A DNA stretch of 64,000 nucleotides from Candidatus Nanopelagicales bacterium (GTDB lineage Bacteria > Actinomycetota > Actinomycetes > S36-B12), in assembly GCA_018401415.1 (NCBI GenBank), contig JAGYKV010000017.1, positions 62,001 to 126,000 of the forward strand, in the 5' to 3' direction. The position numbers and the translations under genes were made by a program. This document shows positions 51,067 to 59,988 of this stretch, piece after piece; the first letter of the stretch is position 1, and every line of letters starts with the position of its first letter. Under the pieces are notes generated by a model. That model saw only the letters and a list, made by a program, of their open reading frames with translations, had not been told where the DNA came from and did not search any database.

Positions 51067-52569
51067 ATGGACAGGCTGAGCAGCCTCGATGCTTCCTTTC
51101 TCTACATTGAATCTGACGAAGCACCGCTAAACATTGGCACCGTATCCATTTTCCAGGCACCCGAGTCTGGCTTTGATCACGAGCGGCTGGTGACCCTCAT
51201 CCGGCGGCGTCTGGCATTTGTCCCCCGTTATCGTCAGCGGGTTAAGGCCATCCCACTGGGAATCTTCCGACCGGTATGGGTCGATGACACTCAATTCGAT
51301 GTGTCCTTCCATGTGCGTCGGTCTGCATTGCCCAAGCCGGGGACTCGGCAACAATTAGATGAATTGGTCGCCAGGCTCATGAGTCGCCCGCTCGATCGCA
51401 GTCGGCCGCTGTGGGAGATGTATCTCATTGAGGGTCTGGCTGACGGTCAATTCGCCATTGTGACCAAGAGTCATGAAGCCCTTGTCGATGGCCTCGCCGC
51501 ACTTGATATTTCCCAGGTGATTTTGGATTCACATCCGGATACACCCCCTGGACCACCTGATTCGTGGCGCCCTCAGAGTGAACCCGGCTCAATTGAATTG
51601 GTGAGTGCCAGCATGACTCAGGTACTGACCCACCCGACAGCAGCCCTCGATATTGCTGCGAGTTCCGTGCGCGAGGTGGTGACCAATGTTCAGGATGTTG
51701 TCAATGGCGGAGTTCGGGCGGTTCAAGATTCCATTCAGAGCGTTGTGTCACTGGCGAAACTCGGAACAAGTTCACCTCTCAAGGCAAAATTGGGAGCACA
51801 GCGTCGATTCCAATCGCTGGACATTGAATTGGAACAACTTCGTCACCTGAAAACTGAAGCACGCAGAGCAGGAATTGAAGCGACCGTCAACGACATCATT
51901 TTGTCCATTGTCACCGGTGCCATGCGATCGTGGTTGGTCAAACACGACTCCCTTCTTACGGGAGCTTTGAGTAATGGCCGATTCCGCGCGCTGGTCCCCG
52001 TCTCCTTAGAAGCTCCCGGCCCAGATCCCGACGGATTGGGAGGCAGGGTCAACGCCTATTTGATCGATTTACCGATCCATGAATTCGATCCGGCGGATCG
52101 ACTCGAAGTAGTTGTGAATCAAATGTCGGTTCTCGATCCCAGCAATGAATTCATGGGTGCCGGAGCGATTGTGCAAATTGCTGGATTCGGGCCGGCCACC
52201 ATGCATGCACTCGGTGCTCGCGTGGCCGCCACGCTTGCTCGCCGAACCTATGACCTGACGGTCACCAATGTGCCAGGACCGCAACACGCACTGTTCGCTA
52301 CCGGCTCGGAAATGGTTGCCACGTATCCGAGTATTCCACTTGTTCCGGGACAAGCATTAAGTATTGGGCTCACCAGTTACAACGGTACTTTGCATATTGG
52401 TTTGATGTCAGACCGTGACGCGGTCTCTGACCTGTCGGTGCTGGCAGCAGGGTTTAATGATTCCGTGATTGGAATGCGGGCGGCGCTGAACCAGCGCAAT
52501 CTACGTGGTAATCGCGGAGCTCTCGGCGGTTCTGGATCGGCTCCGCACCTGCGGGTGGTGAATGACTAA
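51067..52569 (+). CDS. wax ester synthase / diacylglycerol acyltransferase (WS/DGAT) family
   Basis: Family members acylate diacylglycerol or fatty alcohols with acyl-CoA to form storage lipid. The 500-residue protein opens with MDRLSSLDASFLYIES (ATG 51067), has VPRYRQRVKAIPLG and SRPLWEMYLIEGL, and the active-site segment KSHEALVDGLAALDI. The consensus HHxxxDG reads HEALVDG, so the second His, normally the general base, is Glu. The C-terminal domain has VTNVPGPQHALFATG and the typical SYNGTLHIGLMSD. It is followed closely by a patatin-like gene, suggesting lipid turnover. The changed active site leaves activity open. Confidence 0.88.
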   Translation: MDRLSSLDASFLYIESDEAPLNIGTVSIFQAPESGFDHERLVTLIRRRLAFVPRYRQRVKAIPLGIFRPVWVDDTQFDVSFHVRRSALPKPGTRQQLDELVARLMSRPLDRSRPLWEMYLIEGLADGQFAIVTKSHEALVDGLAALDISQVILDSHPDTPPGPPDSWRPQSEPGSIELVSASMTQVLTHPTAALDIAASSVREVVTNVQDVVNGGVRAVQDSIQSVVSLAKLGTSSPLKAKLGAQRRFQSLDIELEQLRHLKTEARRAGIEATVNDIILSIVTGAMRSWLVKHDSLLTGALSNGRFRALVPVSLEAPGPDPDGLGGRVNAYLIDLPIHEFDPADRLEVVVNQMSVLDPSNEFMGAGAIVQIAGFGPATMHALGARVAATLARRTYDLTVTNVPGPQHALFATGSEMVATYPSIPLVPGQALSIGLTSYNGTLHIGLMSDRDAVSDLSVLAAGFNDSVIGMRAALNQRNLRGNRGALGGSGSAPHLRVVND

Positions 52570-52571
52570 TC

Positions 52572-53528
52572 GTGGGTAATCCCAAACGAGCCATTGTGAT
52601 AGGTGGCGGGGGTGTTCTTGGCGGCACCTGGGCGGTCGGGGCTTTGAGTGCTCTGGAGCAGAGCCAAGGTTTCTCCGTCAACGATGTCGATCTCCTGGTG
52701 GGTACCTCGGCGGGTTCGGTATTGGCGAGTCTCATTGCACGGGGCGTGACAATTGATGAACTCATTCAGCATTACAGTGATCAGAAAGTCACGAGTGGCC
52801 CACTTGAGGGATACCAATGGGATCCGCAGCGCGCCACGGGTGGCGGTCGACCGGGTTCTCCGCGGCAGTGGTTACCAGGATCCCCTGGCCTGATTGGTGT
52901 GGGCTTGCGAAATATTGGCAAGATTCCGGCAACAGCGGTGTTGTCCGGTCTGCTCCCGCAAGGAGGTAAAAGCCTTGAGCGAGTTGGACACCTGATCGAT
53001 GCTGTATCACCCATGGGCGCATGGGCTGAGTCACCACCGGAATTGTGGATTGTCGCAATGGACTATGACACCGGCAAACGAGTCGTGTTTGGTCGTCCGG
53101 GTGCGCCACGAGTGCCGCTATCAGATGCCGTTATGGCGTCCTGTGCGATCCCTGGGTGGTTTACGCCCGTCACCATTGATGGTCGAACCTATGTGGACGG
53201 TGGCGCAATCTCTGCGACCAGCGTCGATGTTGTCGCAGAATACGACTGCGATGAGGTCTACGTCATTGCACCCATGGCTGCCACCGAGTCTGATCATCCG
53301 TCGGGAATCGGAGCCAAGTTGGAGCGTCGATGGCGTTCGCACATCACCCACGCAGCTCATCATGAAATTGACATTGTGGAACAAGCGGGGGCTCGGGTGC
53401 ACTTTGCTCGTCCGACACCGGAGGACCTCAATGTGATTGGTGCAAACCTGATGGATTCCACCAAGCGCCTACACGTGTTGGAGACTTCATTGCGAACGAG
53501 TGGCCATATGTGGGCCGGTATTACTTAG
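52572..53528 (+). CDS. patatin-like phospholipase
   Basis: A 318-residue Ser-Asp dyad hydrolase. It has the oxyanion loop VIGGGGVLGGTWAVG, the nucleophile elbow LLVGTSAGSVLASL (GTSAG) and the Asp in YVDGGAISATS. Such enzymes release fatty acids from phospholipids or other lipids. No signal peptide is seen, so it acts in the cytoplasm or at the membrane. GTG 52572 lies 2 bases after the WS/DGAT stop, so they share a transcript. It converges on DUF2505, overlapping by 4 bases. Confidence 0.9.
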   Translation: MGNPKRAIVIGGGGVLGGTWAVGALSALEQSQGFSVNDVDLLVGTSAGSVLASLIARGVTIDELIQHYSDQKVTSGPLEGYQWDPQRATGGGRPGSPRQWLPGSPGLIGVGLRNIGKIPATAVLSGLLPQGGKSLERVGHLIDAVSPMGAWAESPPELWIVAMDYDTGKRVVFGRPGAPRVPLSDAVMASCAIPGWFTPVTIDGRTYVDGGAISATSVDVVAEYDCDEVYVIAPMAATESDHPSGIGAKLERRWRSHITHAAHHEIDIVEQAGARVHFARPTPEDLNVIGANLMDSTKRLHVLETSLRTSGHMWAGIT

Positions 53529-54025
53529 AGTCTTTCGCGGGCAACGCGCTCCTCCGCATTGAGGTAGCGCGTTGTTTGTTCTGCGGCTACTTTCTCAATT
53601 TTCCCACCAATGAAGGGCACCGATGCCGTGAATTTTCCGGTTGTTGTAATTGAGGTCTCGGATTCGGATTCGTTCTGAGATGGCGTGAGTTGCAGACGCC
53701 CTTCAAATTTCATGGGCCCCGAAAACTCAACACTCACCTGGGCGGATCGCCCACCATTGGTATCCGCCGGCGTCCACACTTGAGTTTCGGTGACCGTGAT
53801 CGTGTCGCCGACAAGTGACTTGGCCGGCCCGGGAAGGTCCGCAGGAAGTACTCGAGTGCTCACGAGCGTAACGGAACCTTCGGAGCCGGGAGTGATGCTC
53901 GCGGTTGTTGACAGTGATCCGGTAGCAGCACATTTGGCAAGAATAAAATCCTCGTTTGCCAAGAGTTTGAAAAGAGTTTGCGCATCGGTTGGGAAATTTT
54001 GGGTGTGCGTGAAGTCTGTTGGCAT
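53525..54025 (-). CDS. DUF2505 family protein
   Basis: A 166-residue protein with the START/polyketide-cyclase-like pattern of DUF2505. It has FPTDAQTLFKLLANEDFILA at the N-terminus, a run of beta strands (STRVLPADLPGPAKSLVGDT, VEFSGPMKFEGRLQL) and a C-terminal helix with KIEKVAAEQTTRYLNAEE. These proteins are cytoplasmic and of unknown function, with a cavity suited to a hydrophobic ligand. ATG 54025 is chosen over a longer upstream extension that overlaps the divergent GDH gene. Confidence 0.82.
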   Translation of the reverse strand: MPTDFTHTQNFPTDAQTLFKLLANEDFILAKCAATGSLSTTASITPGSEGSVTLVSTRVLPADLPGPAKSLVGDTITVTETQVWTPADTNGGRSAQVSVEFSGPMKFEGRLQLTPSQNESESETSITTTGKFTASVPFIGGKIEKVAAEQTTRYLNAEERVARERL

Positions 54026-54076
54026 GGTGATCCGTCCTTTGTGGTCGTGAAGCCTTCTGAGGACTACCGTAGGGGT

Positions 54077-57000
54077 GTGCCGTCCGTCGATGATCGATCC
54101 CTCGGTGTTGTACATGCTCGCATGTTCAGAGACCTCGATTCCGAGAGTGTGATCCCGCAACACGCTAGCGCAATGGTGGAGTGGGCGAATCATCGATCCG
54201 CGGGCCAGGCACTCGTTCGGGCGTGGACACCCCCAGATCAAGATGCAATGGAGTCGTCGTACTCCGTGATTGAAATCGTGACCGACGATATGCCTTTCCT
54301 TGTTGCTTCAGTCACGGCGGAGTTAACTCGCAATGGTCGAGCGATTTATCTGGCCGCTCACCCGCAATTTGCAGTGACTCGTACACATGGTGAGCTCGTG
54401 GAAGTACACGACATTGACGTAGATGCCATCACCGAAGGCATGATCGCAGAGTCCTGGATGCACATCCACATTGAGAGAGATTTCGTCACCCACGATCTAG
54501 ATGCATTGGTTCCTGAAATTGAAAGAGTGCTGTCCGATGTTCGCAAAGCGGTGAGTGACTGGGCACCCATGCGCAAGAAGGCCATTGAGATCTCCGGGAT
54601 GCTTCGTCGCGAGCGGCTGGGTCAAGTGTCCGAGTCGCAACGCGATGAAGCGATTGCGCTACTGGACTGGCTGACCCAAGACAGTTTCACTTTCATTGGG
54701 TACCGCGAGTATCTATTGGTGGACGTGAATGGTGAGGATGCCCTCGCTCCCGTGCCCAACACCGGCTTGGGTATTTTGCGGCAGCCCGAGCAACGCGGCA
54801 AAGTATCCGAAAGTTTTGCGCAATTGCCAGTTGCCGTTCGCGCGAAGGCGCGGGAGCAAGAGTTACTGGTATTGAGTAAAGCCAACTCGAGGTCCACCGT
54901 TCACCGACCGAGGTACCTGGATTACATCGGCGTGAAGACTTTCAATGACCAGGGCGATGTTGTGGGTGAGCGCCGATTCCTTGGCCTATTTGCAGCACGC
55001 GCATACTCTGATTCCGTCCTGGAAATTCCCGTCATACGGGAGAAGGCCCGTCAAGTGGAACGTGAACTCAACTTCATTCCGGGGTCCCACAGTGCAAAGG
55101 ATTTTGAGGAATTCCTTGATACCTACCCGCGTGACGAACTTTTCCAAATCACCGTAAAACAATTGGCAAAGATTGCAAAGTCAGTGTTGTTACTTCAGGA
55201 ACGTCGGCAAACCAAACTCTATTTGCGCAATGATCCCTATGGTCGGTTTGTCTCTGCACTCATCTATTTTCCCCGTGATCGTTACACCACGGCGGTGCGA
55301 CTGAAATTAGAGGCCATTCTCCGCGACGCATTTGGCGGTACGCACGTGGATTATTCGGCTCGTGTCACTGAATCGGTGCTTGCACGTTTGCACTACATCA
55401 TTCATATTGAGCCAAGCGAGGCAATACCGGAAATCGAGCCCAGTGATCTGGAGCGTAGACTCGCAGAAGCGACCCGAAGTTGGGAAGATGACTATCAGTC
55501 AATCCTGATTGACCGAGGGATATCGGGTCTCATTGGTTCTTATTTGGTTGCATTTCCCGAGTCGTATAAAGAAGATTTAGATCCAGCGACCGGTGTTAAT
55601 GACACTCTGATCATTGAGGGCCTCAAGCCAGATGAACTCGCCCTGGATCTGTATGCCCCCGTGGTGTCGGATTCCAGGGATATCCGATTCAAGGTGATTC
55701 GAGTGGGGGCGGCCATGTCGCTCTCTCGAATACTTCCGATTCTCGAACGCTTGGGTGTCGATGTCCTTGATGAACACCCACATGAAATTGAGCGCAAGGG
55801 TAGGCCATCGGCCTGGGTTCTAGATTTCGGAATTGTGTTGCCCGAGGGTGAACTGCACAGCCCAGACTCACTCTTCACTCGCTTTGAAGATGCATTCAGA
55901 GCCGCATGGTTTGGTCACACAGAGTCAGACTCTTTCAATACCCTGATTGTTACCGCAGGATTATCGTGGCGGGACTGCACCATCATTCGGGCATATGCCC
56001 GGTACATGCGCCAGATCGGTACAACATTCGGACAGGGTTACATCGAGTCAGTGGTGTTGGGAAACAGTGGTGTTGCCCGATTGCTCATTGAGTTCTTTCG
56101 AATACGTTTTGATCCGGACTTCCCCGGTGACCGAAGTGCCGTGGGGGAGTCCGCACAGGAGCAATTCGAGCAGGCAATGGTGGAAGTTCCCTCCCTGGAT
56201 CATGATCGAATTCTCCGCATGTTTTGGTCCTTGATCGCCGCAACCGTGCGAACAAATTTCTATCAAGACAATGTCTTTTCACCAGGATCCACAACCGCGT
56301 TGGCGTTCAAACTCGAGCCGCGAAATATCCCCGATATTCCATTGCCGCGTCCGGTTCATGAAGTGTGGGTGTATTCACCACATGTGGAGGGCGTGCACCT
56401 GCGGTTCGGCGAGGTAGCCAGAGGTGGCCTGCGGTGGAGTGACCGGCGCGAAGATTTTCGCACTGAAATATTGGGCTTGGTCAAAGCTCAGGAAGTGAAG
56501 AATGCGGTAATCGTTCCGGTCGGTGCCAAGGGTGGGTTTTTCGCCAAGCGACTGCCAGATCCGGCAGTCGATCGAAGCACTTGGCTGCAGGCGGGTGTTG
56601 CCGCCTACCAAAACTTCATCCGTTCGCTGATATCTGTCACCGATAACTTGGTTGACGGCGAAGTTGTCCCACCGGAACGGGTGGTTCGCCATGACCCCAA
56701 TGACACCTACTTGGTGGTCGCGGCGGACAAAGGCACCGCCTCCTTCTCCGATATTGCCAACAGAATTGCGGTGGACGCGGGGTTTTGGTTGGGCGATGCC
56801 TTCGCATCGGGTGGCTCTGCGGGCTACGACCATAAGGCCATGGGCATCACCGCCCGGGGGGCGTGGGAATCGGTCAAGCGCCACTTCTTGGAAATGGATA
56901 TTGATACCCAAGAACAGGACTTCACGGTCATTGGCATCGGTGACATGAGCGGTGATGTCTTTGGAAATGGCATGCTGCTCAGTGAACACATCCGCTTACT

Positions 57001-58828
57001 CGGAGCATTTGACCATCGGCATATTTTTGTCGATCCGAACCCTGAAGCAAGGTCAAGCTACCAAGAGCGCCAGCGTCTGTACGAGTTACCGGGTTCATCG
57101 TGGGATGACTACAACCGCGAATTGATTTCCACAGGCGGGGGAGTATTCCCTCGATCGGCGAAGTCCATCGCGATCACCCCGGAAATGCGAGATTCACTGA
57201 GCATTGATTTCCAAGGCGACACGTGTACGCCTGATCAACTGATCAACGCGATCTTGCGGGCTCCTGCTGAACTCCTGTGGAATGGTGGAATCGGCACCTA
57301 CGTGAAAGCGAGCACGGAAACAAATATTGATGTTGGGGATAAGGCCAACGACGCAATCAGAATTAATGGCACCGATGTGCGTGCCCAAGTGGTCGGCGAA
57401 GGTGGCAACCTCGGATTTACCCAATTAGGTCGGGTAGAGGCAGCGCGTCGAGGTGTCCGAATCAATACAGATGCGATTGATAATTCAGCAGGAGTTGACA
57501 CTTCTGATCACGAAGTGAACATCAAGATATTGCTCGCACCATTGGTTGCCGGTGGTGACATCTCCTTAGAACAGCGCGATGAACTACTGCGCAACATGAC
57601 CGATTCCGTTGGTGATCTTGTTCTACAAGACAATTTTGACCAAAACGTGGTGCTATCCAATGCCCGGGCAGGTGCAATCCGATTGCTCAATGTGCACCAA
57701 CGAATGATTAAGGATCTTGAACGCAAGGAAATCCTCAACCGTGCACTCGAGTATCTCCCCGACGATGAAGAGTTCGCCACCCGCAAAGCCGCTGCTGAAG
57801 GATTAACATCACCGGAATTGGCGGTTCTTCTGGCATTCGCGAAGATCGATATCACGCGCAGCCTGAATGAATCCCAGTTCGGCCTAGATCCGTGGTGTGA
57901 CCATATTGTGCTGGACTACTTTCCTGAACAACTAGCGAGTCAGTATGGTTCCGATATACGTCAGCACCCATTACGGTCGTCAATTGCTAATACGGTTATA
58001 GCCAATCGGTTGATAAACGTAGGCGGAATCACTTTCATTTTCCGAGCGGTCGAAGAGACCGGTGCAAGTGCCGTAGAAGTCGTCAAAGCCGCTTTGGCCG
58101 CCATGAAGATATTCGGAATTGATACCACGTGGAGATGGATTAATGAGTTACCCGCCACGGTGCCGGTAAAAGCTCGAACCGCACTGCACCTTGAAGTTCG
58201 ACGCCTTTTGGACCGAGCGGTGCGCTGGTTCCTGCAAAACCGTGGTTCGGGCATTGATATAGCCGGCGAAGTGGCCGCCTATCAACAAACCGTTAGTGAA
58301 TATGCTGCCGGCGTTGCCGGGGCGCTCAAGGGACAAGAGTCAGAACGATTTCAACGCATGGCTCAACGCTTCGTGGATGCAGGTGCCCCTGAGGACCTGG
58401 CTAAACGTGCCGCCGGTGGCCTCGACGTATTCAGTTTATTGGACATCACCGAGATAGCCAGGAAAACGGAAATCCCCATGCCTGAAGTAATTGATCTCTA
58501 TTTCACCCTCTCTGAACGATTCGAGATTGATCGACTCTTGGTGCGCATCACGGGATTGCCCCGAGGGGATCGGTGGACATCATTGGCTCGGCAAGCCATG
58601 CGCACCGATTTATATGCCGTCATAGCGGAGTTGACTTTGCGCGTGGGCGAGTCAACGGATCCCGGAACCGCGACCGAGCGCGCCCACCAATGGGAATCGA
58701 GCCGGACCGAGGGGATTGCGCGCACTCGGTCCACCCTCGATGAAATTTTAAGTAGTGAGGACACCGAGTTGGCCACCATCTCGGTAGCGCTGAGGGTGCT
58801 GCGCAATCTCGTGGCCCAGGCCGGTTGA
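54077..58828 (+). CDS. gdh: NAD-specific glutamate dehydrogenase, large (180 kDa) type
   Basis: This enzyme deaminates glutamate to 2-oxoglutarate with NAD+. The roughly 1583-residue protein has the long N-terminal regulatory part with ACT-like segments (SYSVIEIVTDDMPFLVASV). The catalytic core has VARGGLRWSDRREDFRTEIL and VPVGAKGGFFAKRL (the substrate Lys region), ASGGSAGYDHKAMGITARG, VIGIGDMSGDVFGNGML (NAD loop) and RAPAELLWNGGIGTYVK. A helical C-terminal domain follows. The start is unsure: GTG 54077 is used, with other GTG codons upstream toward 54025, where the divergent DUF2505 gene begins. Length is in the normal range for the Streptomyces-type enzyme. Confidence 0.95.
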   Translation: MPSVDDRSLGVVHARMFRDLDSESVIPQHASAMVEWANHRSAGQALVRAWTPPDQDAMESSYSVIEIVTDDMPFLVASVTAELTRNGRAIYLAAHPQFAVTRTHGELVEVHDIDVDAITEGMIAESWMHIHIERDFVTHDLDALVPEIERVLSDVRKAVSDWAPMRKKAIEISGMLRRERLGQVSESQRDEAIALLDWLTQDSFTFIGYREYLLVDVNGEDALAPVPNTGLGILRQPEQRGKVSESFAQLPVAVRAKAREQELLVLSKANSRSTVHRPRYLDYIGVKTFNDQGDVVGERRFLGLFAARAYSDSVLEIPVIREKARQVERELNFIPGSHSAKDFEEFLDTYPRDELFQITVKQLAKIAKSVLLLQERRQTKLYLRNDPYGRFVSALIYFPRDRYTTAVRLKLEAILRDAFGGTHVDYSARVTESVLARLHYIIHIEPSEAIPEIEPSDLERRLAEATRSWEDDYQSILIDRGISGLIGSYLVAFPESYKEDLDPATGVNDTLIIEGLKPDELALDLYAPVVSDSRDIRFKVIRVGAAMSLSRILPILERLGVDVLDEHPHEIERKGRPSAWVLDFGIVLPEGELHSPDSLFTRFEDAFRAAWFGHTESDSFNTLIVTAGLSWRDCTIIRAYARYMRQIGTTFGQGYIESVVLGNSGVARLLIEFFRIRFDPDFPGDRSAVGESAQEQFEQAMVEVPSLDHDRILRMFWSLIAATVRTNFYQDNVFSPGSTTALAFKLEPRNIPDIPLPRPVHEVWVYSPHVEGVHLRFGEVARGGLRWSDRREDFRTEILGLVKAQEVKNAVIVPVGAKGGFFAKRLPDPAVDRSTWLQAGVAAYQNFIRSLISVTDNLVDGEVVPPERVVRHDPNDTYLVVAADKGTASFSDIANRIAVDAGFWLGDAFASGGSAGYDHKAMGITARGAWESVKRHFLEMDIDTQEQDFTVIGIGDMSGDVFGNGMLLSEHIRLLGAFDHRHIFVDPNPEARSSYQERQRLYELPGSSWDDYNRELISTGGGVFPRSAKSIAITPEMRDSLSIDFQGDTCTPDQLINAILRAPAELLWNGGIGTYVKASTETNIDVGDKANDAIRINGTDVRAQVVGEGGNLGFTQLGRVEAARRGVRINTDAIDNSAGVDTSDHEVNIKILLAPLVAGGDISLEQRDELLRNMTDSVGDLVLQDNFDQNVVLSNARAGAIRLLNVHQRMIKDLERKEILNRALEYLPDDEEFATRKAAAEGLTSPELAVLLAFAKIDITRSLNESQFGLDPWCDHIVLDYFPEQLASQYGSDIRQHPLRSSIANTVIANRLINVGGITFIFRAVEETGASAVEVVKAALAAMKIFGIDTTWRWINELPATVPVKARTALHLEVRRLLDRAVRWFLQNRGSGIDIAGEVAAYQQTVSEYAAGVAGALKGQESERFQRMAQRFVDAGAPEDLAKRAAGGLDVFSLLDITEIARKTEIPMPEVIDLYFTLSERFEIDRLLVRITGLPRGDRWTSLARQAMRTDLYAVIAELTLRVGESTDPGTATERAHQWESSRTEGIARTRSTLDEILSSEDTELATISVALRVLRNLVAQAG

Positions 58829-58833
58829 TTCAC

Positions 58834-59937
58834 ATGAGTAATAGATACAGCCGACACCTTCGCATTCCTGAAATAGGTGAGCGTGGTCAACAACTGATTG
58901 CCGATTCCAGGGTGCTTGTTGTGGGCAGTGGGGGATTGGGCTCACCCGCTCTGCTGTATTTGGCGGCCGCGGGGGTTGGGGTTATCGGGATTGTGGACCA
59001 CGACCTGGTGGACATCAGCAACCTGCAGCGCCAAGTGATATTCAATGAGGACTCCGTGGGGCTATCGAAGACCGATTTGGCCGCCCAGCGGATTCGTGAA
59101 TTGAATTCAACGATCGAAGTTCGTGCTTATGACACCCTCTTGACCCGCGACAATGCACTGAAGATTTTATCCGACTTCGATGTTGTTATAGATGCCACAG
59201 ATAATTTTGCCACGCGCTATTTGATTAACGATGCCTGTGTCTTATTGGGGATCCCATATGTGTGGGGATCAATTTTGCGTTTCGATGGCCAGATATCTGT
59301 TTTCGGTCACGGTAATGGCCCGTGCTATCGGTGTGTGTTCCCCCAACCCCCGGAACCGGGTACCGTCCCCAGCTGTGCCGATGCCGGTGTGATCGGATCC
59401 ATCTGCGGTGTCATCGGTTCAATGCAGGCAACTGCCGCATTGGCACTTGTCATGGGTTTGCACAGTCCACTAGCTGGATCAATTGGGGTGTTCAATGCCC
59501 TTGACATGTCCTTTGACAAGGTGCCGATTCACAGAAACCCCGAATGCATGGTGTGCGGGGATACGCCAACGCTCACCGAACTCATTGACTACCCCGAGTG
59601 GTGTTCGGCAAGTGATCATTCGATTCCTCGACGCGAACTCCAGCAATTACTGCGTGAGCGGGATTCGGGTGCCACGGATTTTGTCCTGGTAGATATTCGT
59701 GAGGTAGCCGAGACCCACTTAGGCATGATTCCCGGGGCCATTCATTTGCCCATGTCCGAGCTGCAGACCGTGGATCAACTGGACGCGCACATCCAGAAAG
59801 TATGCGGTCCGGGGGACATTATTTTTTATTGTGCATCGGGTTATCGGTCAGCCATTCTTATCCGAGCGTTGACCGATGCGGGACTGCCCAATGTGCGGCA
59901 CTATCCCGGCGGATTCAGCGAATGGAGTTCGGTGTAA
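58834..59937 (+). CDS. moeZ: MoeZ/MoeB-type adenylyltransferase-sulfurtransferase
   Basis: The 367-residue protein adenylates the C-terminus of sulfur-carrier proteins and transfers sulfur to them for molybdopterin, thiamine or thiolated products. Residues 1-245 are the ThiF/MoeB domain: RVLVVGSGGLGSPALLYLAA, VDISNLQRQVIF, VIDATDNFATRYLINDAC, and two zinc Cys pairs (CYRC and CMVC). Residues 265-367 are a rhodanese domain with the active Cys in FYCASGYRSA. ATG 58834 is 5 bases after the GDH stop. Fused rhodanese and position near a UvrD-type helicase gene match actinobacterial moeZ. Confidence 0.93.
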   Translation: MSNRYSRHLRIPEIGERGQQLIADSRVLVVGSGGLGSPALLYLAAAGVGVIGIVDHDLVDISNLQRQVIFNEDSVGLSKTDLAAQRIRELNSTIEVRAYDTLLTRDNALKILSDFDVVIDATDNFATRYLINDACVLLGIPYVWGSILRFDGQISVFGHGNGPCYRCVFPQPPEPGTVPSCADAGVIGSICGVIGSMQATAALALVMGLHSPLAGSIGVFNALDMSFDKVPIHRNPECMVCGDTPTLTELIDYPEWCSASDHSIPRRELQQLLRERDSGATDFVLVDIREVAETHLGMIPGAIHLPMSELQTVDQLDAHIQKVCGPGDIIFYCASGYRSAILIRALTDAGLPNVRHYPGGFSEWSSV

Positions 59938-59988
59938 TCGCGTGCGACATTGTTTGGGTCGTGCCCTTTAATCGTTGCAGTTTGATAG

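Noticed and set aside
59938..59988. Terminator between moeZ and the flippase-like gene
   Set aside because: No stem of useful length or U-tract is visible in the 51 bases.
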